Shown here: one piece after another, positions 53,366-62,945 of the stretch
How the letters are laid out: every line of letters starts with the position of its first letter
Position numbering within the stretch: position 1 is the stretch's first letter
From: JAQVEM01 sp964556165
Lineage (GTDB): Bacteria; Actinomycetota; Humimicrobiia; Humimicrobiales; Humimicrobiaceae
Reading direction: 5' to 3'
DNA: 64,000 bases
Assembly (NCBI GenBank): GCA_964556165.1
Contig: CAZKVH010000001.1
Span: forward strand, 62,001-126,000
Translations under genes and position numbers: made by a program
Notes under the pieces: model-generated
Database searches by the model: none
The model's input: only the letters and a program-made list of their open reading frames with translations
Told to the model about the DNA's origin: nothing

Positions 53366-53635
53366 TTGACATTAGTAAAAGAAGAGAAAAAGAAAATTAT
53401 TGATAAGTTTAAAGTTCATGAGGGTGATACTGGTTCCTCCGAAGTCCAGATAGCTATTCTCACTAAAAAAATTAACAGGCTTAATGAACATTTGAAGGTG
53501 AATAAAAAGGATCATCATTCAAGAAGGGGCCTTGTTATAATGGTAGGTAAGAGAAAAAGGCTCCTTGGATATTTAAAGAATAACGATATTGATAAGTACA
53601 AGAAAATAATTGAGGAATTAGGTTTAAGAAAATAG
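53366..53635 (+). CDS. rpsO: Ribosomal protein uS15
   Basis: S15 organises the central domain of 16S rRNA. From TTG 53366 the protein is 89 residues, the canonical bacterial length. AGGAGGT (53352-53358) lies 7 bases away. A GTG at 53357 in the same frame falls inside that Shine-Dalgarno. Signature segments HEGDTGSSEVQIAILTKKINRLNEHL and DHHSRRGLVIMVGKRKRLLGYL are intact. Followed by pnp, the standard pair. Confidence 0.97.
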   Translation: MTLVKEEKKKIIDKFKVHEGDTGSSEVQIAILTKKINRLNEHLKVNKKDHHSRRGLVIMVGKRKRLLGYLKNNDIDKYKKIIEELGLRK

Positions 53636-53691
53636 TAATATCTTCATACCCAAAAGAGGATATAGTAGTTTAAAGAGGTAATTTAATATAA

Positions 53692-55836
53692 ATGGAAAAA
53701 AGTCATGAAGTTGAAATTGGTGAGAAGAAATTCATCTTTACCACAGGCAAAATAGCAAGACAGGCTAATTCAGTTTTAGTCAAACACGGCGGAAATGGAG
53801 TTCTGGTTACAGCGGTTATGAGCCAGCAGACATCTGAGGGCTCAGATTTCTTCCCTCTGGTAGTGGATGTTGAAGAAAGAATGTACGCAGCTGGCAAGAT
53901 CCCTGGAGGATTTTTTAAGAGAGAGGGCAGGGCCAGTGATAAGGCAGTCCTGAATGCAAGGCTAACCGACAGAGCGCTACGACCGTTATTCAATAAAAAT
54001 ATAAGAAATGAAGTTCAGCTTATTGCTACGGTTATTTCATTTGATCAGGAAAATCCATATGATATTTCTGTAATAAATGGAGCTTCTACAGCGCTGTACA
54101 TTTCAGATATACCGTTTGACGAGCCTGTTGGTGCTGTAAGGATGGGTAAAGTAGGAGATAGGTGGGTAGTAAACCCATCATATAATGAAATTGGAGAAAG
54201 CATTATAGATATAATTGTAGCCGGTACAGAGGATGCAATATTAATGGTTGAAGCAGGTGGCAGGGAAGCTCCCGAGGAATTAGTAGTTGAGGCCATAGAG
54301 AGGTCGCATGTTGAAATAAAAAAAATAATAAGCTTCCAGAAAGATTTCTGTAAATTAGCCTGTAGAAATAAAAAAGAAACAGTAAATTTTGAGTTAAATA
54401 AAGATATAGAAAAAAAGGTAGTAGATCTTTCAGAGAATAAGATTAAAAAAATCCTTGATGAAGTGGCAGAATATTCAGTAAGTGAAGAAAAGAAGGCTTT
54501 GCTTGATAATACTGAAAGGGGTTATTTCCAGGATAACGTTTTACTTTTAAGAGAAGAAATCGGGGGAAAGCTGGAAGAAGATTTTCCTGAAGATAAAGAA
54601 AGTATAGATGTTAGCTTTAAAGAGATTGAAAAAAAATTAGTAAGAGAAATGATTCTTGATAAAGGGATAAGGCCTGATGGCAGGACACCCGATGAGATAA
54701 GAAAAATAAGTTGCGAAGTTGGCTTATTCCCCGACACAACCCATGGAATAGGGCTATTTACAAGAGGAAAGACACAGGCTCTAACTATATTGGCTCTTGG
54801 TTCAATAAAAGAAGCGCAAAAGATTGATAGCCTTGGGAAAGAGGAGTTTAAAAGATATATACACCATTATAACTTTCCTCCTTTTAGTGTTGGTGAAACA
54901 TGGCCATTAAGGGGTCCCAAGAGAAGGGATATCGGACACGGAGCTCTGGCAGAAAAAGCTTTGAGGCCAATGATTCCCGATGAAGATAAATTTCCATATG
55001 TATTGAGACTGGTATCAGAGATTCTGGAATCAAACGGGTCAACTTCGATGGCGAGTGTTTGTGGGAGCACGCTGGCTTTAATGGATGCCGGAGTCCCCAT
55101 ACTAAATCCTGTCTCCGGGATAGCAATGGGTTTGATTAAGGGTGAGGGAGACAGATATGTCGTATTGAAAGATATACAGGGAGTGGAAGATTTTTATGGT
55201 GATATGGACTTCAAAGTGGCAGGGACTAAAAATGGGGTAACCGCACTGCAGATGGATATAAAAGTAAAGGGAGTTAGCCTGGATATTATAAGAGATATAC
55301 TGGATAAAGCCAGGGAAGGAAGGTTATATATACTGGGCAAAATGCTGGAAGTTATACCCGAACCACGTAAGAGTCTATCTAAATGTGCTCCAAAAATAAC
55401 TACTTTTAAAATACCCAAGGAAAAGATAGGTGAAGTTATTGGACCCGGCGGTAAAAATGTTAAAAACATAAAGGAAGAATTTAATTTAGATGAGATTGAT
55501 ATAAGTGATTATAATGGAGAGGGTCTGGTTTCTATTACTTCGTCTGATGATTACAATATCGAAATGGCAAGGAAAAAAATAGAGGGAATGCTCAGGAGCA
55601 TTGACGATATAAAAATAGGGGAAGTATTTATGGGAGCAGTTGTTGGTATTACAAGCTACGGGGCTTTTATAAATTTGATTCCAGGTGTTGATGGACTTCT
55701 TCACATATCAAAGATTGCAAATGAAAGAATTAAAGATGTCAAAGACTATTTGAAAATAGGCGATAAGATAATGGTTAGAGTTGTCAATATCGATACCCGT
55801 ACCAAGAAAATAGGTCTGGAAAGAGCTGATATCTGA
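53692..55836 (+). CDS. pnp: Polynucleotide phosphorylase
   Basis: PNPase degrades RNA 3' to 5' with phosphate. The 714-residue protein has two RNase PH-like domains (about residues 1-215 and 310-540, with GGFFKREGRASDKAVLNARLTDR and FPPFSVGETWPLRGPKRRDIGHG), a helical linker, a KH domain (IGEVIGPGGKNVKNI at ~580) and an S1 domain at the end (GAVVGITSYGAFINLIPGVDGLLH). Full length. ATG start. Confidence 0.97.
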   Translation: MEKSHEVEIGEKKFIFTTGKIARQANSVLVKHGGNGVLVTAVMSQQTSEGSDFFPLVVDVEERMYAAGKIPGGFFKREGRASDKAVLNARLTDRALRPLFNKNIRNEVQLIATVISFDQENPYDISVINGASTALYISDIPFDEPVGAVRMGKVGDRWVVNPSYNEIGESIIDIIVAGTEDAILMVEAGGREAPEELVVEAIERSHVEIKKIISFQKDFCKLACRNKKETVNFELNKDIEKKVVDLSENKIKKILDEVAEYSVSEEKKALLDNTERGYFQDNVLLLREEIGGKLEEDFPEDKESIDVSFKEIEKKLVREMILDKGIRPDGRTPDEIRKISCEVGLFPDTTHGIGLFTRGKTQALTILALGSIKEAQKIDSLGKEEFKRYIHHYNFPPFSVGETWPLRGPKRRDIGHGALAEKALRPMIPDEDKFPYVLRLVSEILESNGSTSMASVCGSTLALMDAGVPILNPVSGIAMGLIKGEGDRYVVLKDIQGVEDFYGDMDFKVAGTKNGVTALQMDIKVKGVSLDIIRDILDKAREGRLYILGKMLEVIPEPRKSLSKCAPKITTFKIPKEKIGEVIGPGGKNVKNIKEEFNLDEIDISDYNGEGLVSITSSDDYNIEMARKKIEGMLRSIDDIKIGEVFMGAVVGITSYGAFINLIPGVDGLLHISKIANERIKDVKDYLKIGDKIMVRVVNIDTRTKKIGLERADI

Positions 55837-55864
55837 AAATTTTATTAGCGAGGTAGATAATAAA

Positions 55865-57127
55865 ATAGTTTCATCAAGTAGCGTAAAATTTGATCATTAT
55901 GAGATAACTGAGCTAGATAACGGTATAAAGATAATAAGTGAGTACTTGCCTCATTTCAGGTCTATATCAATGGGCCTCTGGGTATCCGCAGGGTCCAGGA
56001 ACGAAAAAGAAATCATAAGTGGAATCACACATCTAATAGAGCATCTTATATTTAAAGGCACTAATAAAAGAAGCGGTAAAGATATAGCTATTGAATTTGA
56101 CATGGTTGGTGCAGAATTTAATGGATTTACCGATAAAGAAAACTGCTGCGTATATGCCGATTTTATTGATACCTATATTAATAAATGTACAGATTTATTA
56201 TTTGATATTCTTTTAAATCCATCTTTTCTTGCAGAGCATATAGAAACTGAAAAAAAAGTTGTTATTGAAGAGATTAAGATGATAGAAGATAATCCTTCTG
56301 AAGATATAATAAATTATTTTTATAAGGAAGTTTTCAATGGTCATCCACTGAGCTTACCGGTACTGGGGACGAAGGACTCGGTTATAAAGATTAAAAGGCC
56401 TTCAATACTTGAGTACTTCAGGGAGGAATTTGATATAAGCAGGCTGGTAGTTTCAGCAGCCGGAAATGTCAAACACAAAGATTTAGTCGAAAAGGTTAGA
56501 AAGTATGCGGATAAAAGCAAGGGCAGTAAAAAGGTAAGATATTTAAATAAAATTAAATTAATCCAGAATAAAGGAATAAGAAAAATACCGAGTTCTAAAA
56601 CAGATTCAGTTCATATGTGCTTTGGCGGTACAGGATGCGGGAGAAACAATAAGGATAAATATCCGATTTCGCTTTTTACTAATCTTCTGGGCGGAAGTAT
56701 GAGCAGCAGATTGTTTCAGAGGATAAGAGAGGATGAAGGATTGGCTTATTCTATTTTCAGTAGTAATATTCAATATCTGGATACCGGAATAATAATTATT
56801 TATGCATCTGTATCGCCAGGTAATGCTGAAAGAGTGCTGGAACTGATAAAAGATGAAATAACAAATATTTCTAAATATGGAGTGGAAGAGTCCGAATTTT
56901 TGAGAGCCAGGGAAAATTTGAAAGGCAGTATCGTGTTAAGTGTTGAAGACATAAGCTCGAGGATGTTCAGGCTGGGCAAAGCGCTACTTTTTGATAAAAA
57001 TGTTTTGACTATTAATCAGATATTAAAGAAAATAGATAGTGTAAACAGGGAAGATTTAAGTTATATTTCTAGTAGATATTTTAATCTTAATGCAATGAGT
57101 TTGATAATGATGGGTAAAGTGAATTAA
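55865..57127 (+). CDS. M16-family zinc protease with no canonical start for its N-terminus
   Basis: The inverted zinc motif HLIEH is visible in THLIEHLIFKGTNKRSG, with the downstream Glu of the M16 set in VVIEEIKMIEDNP. The second, non-catalytic half follows, making a one-chain processing peptidase-like protein. The first in-frame ATG/GTG/TTG is TTG 55946, but homology begins earlier (YEITELDNGIKIISEYLP). From 55814 the frame is open with only CTG 55826, ATT 55844 or ATA 55865 as candidate starts. I drew ATA 55865, 10 bases after GAGGT. It sits between pnp and dapB, as in Actinomycetota. Confidence 0.82.
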   Translation: MVSSSSVKFDHYEITELDNGIKIISEYLPHFRSISMGLWVSAGSRNEKEIISGITHLIEHLIFKGTNKRSGKDIAIEFDMVGAEFNGFTDKENCCVYADFIDTYINKCTDLLFDILLNPSFLAEHIETEKKVVIEEIKMIEDNPSEDIINYFYKEVFNGHPLSLPVLGTKDSVIKIKRPSILEYFREEFDISRLVVSAAGNVKHKDLVEKVRKYADKSKGSKKVRYLNKIKLIQNKGIRKIPSSKTDSVHMCFGGTGCGRNNKDKYPISLFTNLLGGSMSSRLFQRIREDEGLAYSIFSSNIQYLDTGIIIIYASVSPGNAERVLELIKDEITNISKYGVEESEFLRARENLKGSIVLSVEDISSRMFRLGKALLFDKNVLTINQILKKIDSVNREDLSYISSRYFNLNAMSLIMMGKVN

Positions 57128-57138
57128 GGAAGGTTAGA

Positions 57139-57936
57139 ATGAAAAAAATAGTATTGTCCGGGATTTGCGGAAAAATGGGCCAATCTATTTCCAGAGAGTT
57201 AATAAATGAGAAAGACGTAGAGCTGGTAGGCGGACTGGATATAAAAAACACAGGCATGGATGTTGGGGAATTTCTAACCGGAAAGAAAACGGGTTATAGA
57301 ATATATAGTTCCTGCGAGGATATTAAGAAGTTGAATCCTGATATTATTGTAGACTTTACGAATTACGAAGTGGCTTACAGGAATATCAAATGGGCTATTG
57401 GTAACGGGATAAATATTATAGTGGGTACTACCGGCTTTAAAAAGAAAGATTTAGAAGATATAGAAAAAGAGGCTTTGAATTCTTCAAGCAAGACACTAAT
57501 TGTGCCTAATTTTTCGATAGGCGCTGTAATAATGATTAAAGTTGCAGGAATGATATCAAAATATTTTGATAATTGTGAAATACTGGAATTGCACCATGAT
57601 AAGAAAATAGATGCTCCATCGGGTACTTCTTTATATTCTGCCGAGCAGATAGGACTTTCCAGGAATTATAATGAATCCAGATTAAAAGATAATGAAATCG
57701 AGACTATAGAGGGAAGCAGGGGTGGATTTGTTAATGGTGTTCATATTCACAGTATAAGGTTACCTGGACTTCTGGCTCATCAGAATATTATTTTTGGAGC
57801 AAAGGGTCAGACATTATCAATCAGGCATGACAGCCTGGATAGGTCATCATTTTATCCGGGAGTAATTTTTGCTATAAGAAGTCTGGACAAACTGCCGGCT
57901 TATACTTTTGGATTGGATAAGTTAATAGATATTTAG
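57139..57936 (+). CDS. dapB: 4-hydroxy-tetrahydrodipicolinate reductase
   Basis: DapB reduces HTPA in the lysine/diaminopimelate pathway. The 265-residue protein has the nucleotide fold GICGKMGQSISREL at the start and DFTNYEVAYRN, and the substrate motif ELHHDKKIDAPSGTS at about residues 152-166, with the catalytic His and Lys. ATG start with AAGGA upstream, 11 bases after the protease gene. dapA follows immediately, so the two steps are coupled. This supplies peptidoglycan cross-links and lysine. Confidence 0.97.
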   Translation: MKKIVLSGICGKMGQSISRELINEKDVELVGGLDIKNTGMDVGEFLTGKKTGYRIYSSCEDIKKLNPDIIVDFTNYEVAYRNIKWAIGNGINIIVGTTGFKKKDLEDIEKEALNSSSKTLIVPNFSIGAVIMIKVAGMISKYFDNCEILELHHDKKIDAPSGTSLYSAEQIGLSRNYNESRLKDNEIETIEGSRGGFVNGVHIHSIRLPGLLAHQNIIFGAKGQTLSIRHDSLDRSSFYPGVIFAIRSLDKLPAYTFGLDKLIDI

Positions 57937-57963
57937 TTGAACTATTTTCTCAAGGAGGACTTA

Positions 57964-58848
57964 ATGTTAAACATAAGCGAGGTAATTACAGCAATGGTTA
58001 CACCTTTTGATAGGAGTTTTAATCTTGACTTTGAGTCCTGTAATAAATTAATAGAATATCTCATAAAAGAAGGTAATGATGGAGTAGTACTCGCTGGCTC
58101 CACAGGCGAATCTTCAACACTTGATGATGAGGAGAAGATAGCACTGTTTAAGTTTGTAAAGGATAATTTTGGAGATAGAGTTAAAATAATTGCCGGAACA
58201 GGCTCTAATGATACTAAACATTCCATAGAACTATCGAAAGAAGCAGAAAAGATAGGAGTGGACTGCTTGCTTCTGGTTGCACCTTATTACAATAAACCGT
58301 CGCAGTGGGGTCTTTTTAAACATTTTGAAAAAATAGCTTCAGAGGTTAAGCTTCCTATTATTTTATATAATGTTCCTTCGAGAACATCATCCAATATAAG
58401 CTCTAAAACATGTGTTGAGCTATCTAAAATAGATAATATCTGCGGTGTAAAAGAGGCAAGTGGCGACCTGAAGCAAATTTCGGAGATAATAAGAGATACC
58501 GATAAAAGTTTCCTGGTTTATAGCGGAAATGATGGGGATACCCTGCCGATATTGTCTATCGGGGGATATGGGGTTATAAGTGTTGCTTCTCATCTGGTAT
58601 ACAGGAAGATTAAAGAAATGGTTTCAAGTTTTAAAAGAGGTGATTTTAATAGAGCATCAGAGCTTCACAGGTATCTTCTGGATATTTTTTATGGAATCTT
58701 TATAGCTACAAACCCAATTCCCATAAAGAAGGCATTAAACCTGAAAGGTATCGGTGTGGGGTCCTGCAGGCTTCCTCTATGTGATATGGGAGAAAATGAA
58801 CTCGAGATTTTTGAGGAGATTTTAAAGAGGTACAGAATAATAAATTAG
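57964..58848 (+). CDS. dapA: 4-hydroxy-tetrahydrodipicolinate synthase
   Basis: DapA condenses aspartate semialdehyde with pyruvate, forming a Schiff base on a lysine. The 294-residue protein starts at ATG 57964 behind AAGGAGG. A TTG at 57937 in the same frame would add nine residues and has no Shine-Dalgarno. Key parts are AGSTGESSTL, PYYNKPSQWG and GVKEASGD, with the Schiff-base Lys at about residue 163. It is the expected size, and its gene is the direct partner of dapB. Confidence 0.96.
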   Translation: MLNISEVITAMVTPFDRSFNLDFESCNKLIEYLIKEGNDGVVLAGSTGESSTLDDEEKIALFKFVKDNFGDRVKIIAGTGSNDTKHSIELSKEAEKIGVDCLLLVAPYYNKPSQWGLFKHFEKIASEVKLPIILYNVPSRTSSNISSKTCVELSKIDNICGVKEASGDLKQISEIIRDTDKSFLVYSGNDGDTLPILSIGGYGVISVASHLVYRKIKEMVSSFKRGDFNRASELHRYLLDIFYGIFIATNPIPIKKALNLKGIGVGSCRLPLCDMGENELEIFEEILKRYRIIN

Positions 58849-58921
58849 ATAATTGTAATCACCCGGGGATGCAGGAATGCATAAATAAAAAAAGAAGGTG
58901 GGGCTTTGCATATAAGGAATT

Positions 58922-60595
58922 ATGTCAAAAAAAAGTAGTTTAAAAATGATACCACTTGGAGGATTAAGTGGAATTGGCAAGAATATAACACTCTTTGAGA
59001 AGTATAATCAGATAATAATTGTTGACTGCGGGTTGATGTTTCCAGATGATGATATGCCGGGAGTTGATTTTATAATACCGGATTTTTCATATATAAAAAG
59101 AAATAAAAACAAAGTCAAAGCAGTAATACTTACACATGGGCATGAAGACCATATAGGCGCTCTTCCATTTTTATTCAAGGAAATAAATGTTCCTGTATAT
59201 GCTACAAAACTAACAATAGGCCTGGCTAAAACCAAGTTTGATTATTCAGATGGTGAAGACAGGGTGGAATTTAATGAGATAGACCCTGATAAACCTGTGG
59301 ATATAGGACCATTTCATATTGATTTTTTCAGGGTCACGCACAGCATACCGGATGGTGTCGGTTTAATTATAAATACAGATGTAGGTACAATTATACATAC
59401 AGGAGATTTTAAGTTTGACTATGCCCCGATTGATAGAAAACCCACGCAATTTTCGAAAATTGCATCAGCTGGTCAGAAAGGAGTGCTGGCTCTTTTATGT
59501 GACAGTACTAATGCCGAAGAGATAGGTTTCACTTTGCCAGAGAGAGATGTGGGGAAAACTTTGCTTGATAAATTTGATGAGGCTTCTAAAAGAATTATCG
59601 TGGCAACTTTTTCATCTCATATACATAGAATACAGCAGGTCTTTGATGTTTCTTATAAATTAGGGAAAAAAGTCGCAATTAGCGGCAAATCAATTTTAAA
59701 GACTATAAGAGTCGCATCTGAACTTGACTATCTAAAAATACCAGAAAATACCATAGTTCCGATAACGAAAATTGAGAATTTCCCCATGAAAGAAGTAGTA
59801 ATTCTTTCTACAGGAAGCCAGGGAGAGCCACTTTCTGCTTTAAACAGAATGGCTCTGGGTGAACATAAGAGAGTTAGTATAATGAGGGGGGATATGGTGA
59901 TAATTTCGGCTTCACCTATACCGGGTAACGAGAAAGCTATATCAAATACGATAAACAGGCTTATAAGACAGGGAGCCGAAGTTTTCTATGAATCAATTGC
60001 AGGTGTACATGTATCAGGTCATGCGGCGCGTGAAGAAATAAAAATTATGATTAGCCTGACAAATCCCAGATATTTTATTCCCATACATGGAGAGGATAAG
60101 CATAAAATCCAGAATGCAGGGATAGCAAAATCAATGGGGATAAGTGAAGAAAATATAATAATAGCTGAAGATGGAGATGTTATTACGATAAATTCCAATC
60201 TATGTAAAGTTTCTAAAAATCTAAATCCGCAAACCATCTACATAGATGGTATAGGCATGGGGAATATAGAGGATGTGGTTCTTAAGGATAGAAGAGCATT
60301 GTCAAGGGATGGAGTGGTATTTATAGTAGCAGGGGTTGACTGTATAAATAAGACGATACTTTTCGAACCTGATTTTACTGTAAGAGGAATTATATATATA
60401 GAGAGTTTAAAGAATATAATCAAAGAATCTAAAAAGATTGCAAAGGATTCCATTAAAACCTGTTTTAGTAAAAATATGATGTCAAGGTCTATAATCGAGA
60501 AGTCTATTAGCGATGTGGTAGAAAAATTTATTTTTAAAAAAGCCGGGATAAGACCTATAATAATAACTAAAGTTGTGAGTCCTGATAAAGATTGA
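58922..60595 (+). CDS. rnj: Ribonuclease J
   Basis: RNase J is a 5'-3' exo- and endonuclease that acts in mRNA decay and rRNA maturation. The 557-residue protein shows the beta-lactamase zinc motif THGHEDHIGA (residues ~71-80), the loops HTGDFKFD and DSTNAEEIGFT and the beta-CASP part with the HVSGHAAREE histidine (~residue 365). A C-terminal RNase J domain follows. With pnp upstream and rnc earlier, the window carries three of the main RNA-decay enzymes. Start ATG 58922. Confidence 0.95.
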   Translation: MSKKSSLKMIPLGGLSGIGKNITLFEKYNQIIIVDCGLMFPDDDMPGVDFIIPDFSYIKRNKNKVKAVILTHGHEDHIGALPFLFKEINVPVYATKLTIGLAKTKFDYSDGEDRVEFNEIDPDKPVDIGPFHIDFFRVTHSIPDGVGLIINTDVGTIIHTGDFKFDYAPIDRKPTQFSKIASAGQKGVLALLCDSTNAEEIGFTLPERDVGKTLLDKFDEASKRIIVATFSSHIHRIQQVFDVSYKLGKKVAISGKSILKTIRVASELDYLKIPENTIVPITKIENFPMKEVVILSTGSQGEPLSALNRMALGEHKRVSIMRGDMVIISASPIPGNEKAISNTINRLIRQGAEVFYESIAGVHVSGHAAREEIKIMISLTNPRYFIPIHGEDKHKIQNAGIAKSMGISEENIIIAEDGDVITINSNLCKVSKNLNPQTIYIDGIGMGNIEDVVLKDRRALSRDGVVFIVAGVDCINKTILFEPDFTVRGIIYIESLKNIIKESKKIAKDSIKTCFSKNMMSRSIIEKSISDVVEKFIFKKAGIRPIIITKVVSPDKD

Positions 60596-60617
60596 TTTTT
60601 AATATTAGTCCCAAAAA

Positions 60618-62903
60618 ATGAGTAAGTCAAAAAATAAAGTAAAGAAAATAAAACACATAAAAAATAATTACATTTCCGAAAATCAAAAGAATAAAAGGAC
60701 ATATGTAAAGAGAAGGACCGAGGTATACGGTGTTCTGATAATAATGGTAGCATTTTTAATGTTTATAAGCGTTTTTAACTTTTCGGAAGCCGGTATAGTA
60801 AATAAAACTGTAAATGATTATTTATCATTTATTTTTGGCGCTGGTAAATTTTTGATTCCTTTTATGCTTCTAATATGGGGATTTAGTTTTTTCTTCAAAA
60901 GAATTCGTTTTCTGTCATCAAGATTTGGTCTGGGTTTTCTTCTTTTGTTTCTATCTATACTGGGGATACTTGGCAATAATTTTAATAACGCAGGATTTTT
61001 TGATGAAAATTTGATGAGGATAAGAGGGGGAATTGCAGGAGCAGGTATTTTTTATGGATTACATAAACTGTTTAGTAGTGTGGGGGCAATTGTAGTACTT
61101 TCAGTATTGCTGGTCATATCTGTTTTGATAATAACAAGGATATCTTTAATAGAAGTGGGCAGGAAAATAATATATCTATTCAGATATATATTTACGAAAG
61201 TAAAAATAAAACCTCCCGGTGAATTTATTAAAAATAAAGGGGGAACTGCTGGAGGGTTGCCAGAAGATACTGAAGAAGGCAGTATCCTGGAATATGAGAG
61301 CAGGAAAGAAAAAGATTTTAAAAAAACAGGAGCTACCGGTAGTTACGGAAGGATACCAAAAGAAAAGTTTGATGTATCTGTTGAATTAATAAAAGACTTA
61401 GATAAACCGGAGAGCAGTCAATTAAAAATTCCCATAATGGAAAAAAGTGAAGGGCTTGATGATAATTATAGGTTGCCTCCAGTAAATTTATTGAGGAAAT
61501 CTAAAGATATTCCTTCAAGGTTATATAAACAGGGAGTTAAGGAAAGGGCTCGTATATTAAATAAACTGCTAAATGATTTTAATCTTAATGCACGTATAGA
61601 AAAAGCAATAAGCGGTCCTACTGTAACTCTTTATGAGCTGAAAATCCCTCCTGGAGTTAAAGTGCAGAGGCTCTTGAGCCTTGAAGATGATTTCTGTGTA
61701 GCGCTCGGTTCGCCTGATGTAAGGATTTTGACTCCTATACCCGGAAGATCCGCAATAGGCATCGAGGTTCCGAACAGTATAAGGAGCATAGTAACACTCG
61801 GGGATATTTATTCAATCGAAGATAAAAATTTAACCGATAATCTTTTAAATGTTCCCCTCGGGAAGAATCTCTCTGGAGATATTATATATATGGACATATC
61901 AAAAATGCCCCATATATTAATAGCAGGCGCTACTAACTCGGGGAAAAGCTCATGCCTGAATAGCATTATCATATCTCTTTTAATGAAAGTAAAACCCTGT
62001 GATGTGAGATTTGTGATGATAGACCCAAAAATGGTTGAGCTAAGTATTTATAACGGAATCCCGCATCTATTATCTCCTGTAGTAGTTAATCCCAAGAAAG
62101 CATCGTCAGCTCTTTCATGGGTGGTGGAGGAAATGGAAAGCAGGTTTAAACTTCTGGTTGGGAGGAATTTTAAGTCTCTGGAAATGTATAATTTAGAAGC
62201 AGGGAGGAGCGGGGAAGGAGAGGATAGTTTCAGCCCACTTCCATATATCATTGTCTTTATTGATGAACTTGCAGATCTGATGATGTTATCAGCTTCAGAG
62301 GTAGAGGATAGCATATGCAGAATTGCACAGATGGGAAGGGCGGTAGGGATTCATTTAATAGTATCCACCCAGAGGCCCTCAGTTAATATAATAACAGGAT
62401 TGATAAAGGCAAATATACCATCGAGAATAGCGTTTATGGTTTCGTCAAATATAGATTCAAGAGTTATCCTGGATTGTGGAGGAGCAGAAAAGTTAATAGG
62501 CAAAGGTGATATGCTGTATTTACCATATTATTCTAACAGACCAGAAAGGATACAGGGCTCGTTTGTTACCACTCATGAAATAGAAATAATTACAGGCTAC
62601 ATAAAAAATAAAAGTTCTCCGGAATACAATGCTGAAATTTCAAAGAGAATTAGTGAAGAGAAGAAAAATTTAGAAAACGAGGACGAACTATTTTATGAAG
62701 CTTTAAGGGTGGTAGTGGATTTTGGGCATGCATCAGCTTCGTTATTACAGAGAAGATTAAAGATAGGATATTCAAGGGCTGCAAGGATTATAGACCAGAT
62801 GGAGGACAGGGAGTTAATTAGCGGATATGAGGGCAGTAAGCCAAGGGAAATATTGATTTCAAAAGAAGACCTGTTAAGAATGCTTGAAGAAAAAGAATCT
62901 TAG
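60618..62903 (+). CDS. ftsK: DNA translocase FtsK/SpoIIIE
   Basis: FtsK pumps chromosome ends across the closing septum. The 761-residue protein has a basic N-terminus, four hydrophobic membrane segments (within residues ~35-190), a short charged linker instead of the long Pro/Gln linker of E. coli, and a RecA-like motor with AGATNSGKSS (~437-446) and IVFIDELADLMML. A C-terminal winged-helix gamma domain (~700-755) contains FGHASASLLQRRLKIGYSRAARI, which reads KOPS-like sites. ATG start. Follows rnj as in Actinomycetota. Confidence 0.96.
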   Translation: MSKSKNKVKKIKHIKNNYISENQKNKRTYVKRRTEVYGVLIIMVAFLMFISVFNFSEAGIVNKTVNDYLSFIFGAGKFLIPFMLLIWGFSFFFKRIRFLSSRFGLGFLLLFLSILGILGNNFNNAGFFDENLMRIRGGIAGAGIFYGLHKLFSSVGAIVVLSVLLVISVLIITRISLIEVGRKIIYLFRYIFTKVKIKPPGEFIKNKGGTAGGLPEDTEEGSILEYESRKEKDFKKTGATGSYGRIPKEKFDVSVELIKDLDKPESSQLKIPIMEKSEGLDDNYRLPPVNLLRKSKDIPSRLYKQGVKERARILNKLLNDFNLNARIEKAISGPTVTLYELKIPPGVKVQRLLSLEDDFCVALGSPDVRILTPIPGRSAIGIEVPNSIRSIVTLGDIYSIEDKNLTDNLLNVPLGKNLSGDIIYMDISKMPHILIAGATNSGKSSCLNSIIISLLMKVKPCDVRFVMIDPKMVELSIYNGIPHLLSPVVVNPKKASSALSWVVEEMESRFKLLVGRNFKSLEMYNLEAGRSGEGEDSFSPLPYIIVFIDELADLMMLSASEVEDSICRIAQMGRAVGIHLIVSTQRPSVNIITGLIKANIPSRIAFMVSSNIDSRVILDCGGAEKLIGKGDMLYLPYYSNRPERIQGSFVTTHEIEIITGYIKNKSSPEYNAEISKRISEEKKNLENEDELFYEALRVVVDFGHASASLLQRRLKIGYSRAARIIDQMEDRELISGYEGSKPREILISKEDLLRMLEEKES

Positions 62904-62945
62904 AGTATAAGAATAGAATTAAAAAAGCTACGCCAGAATTTAGAT

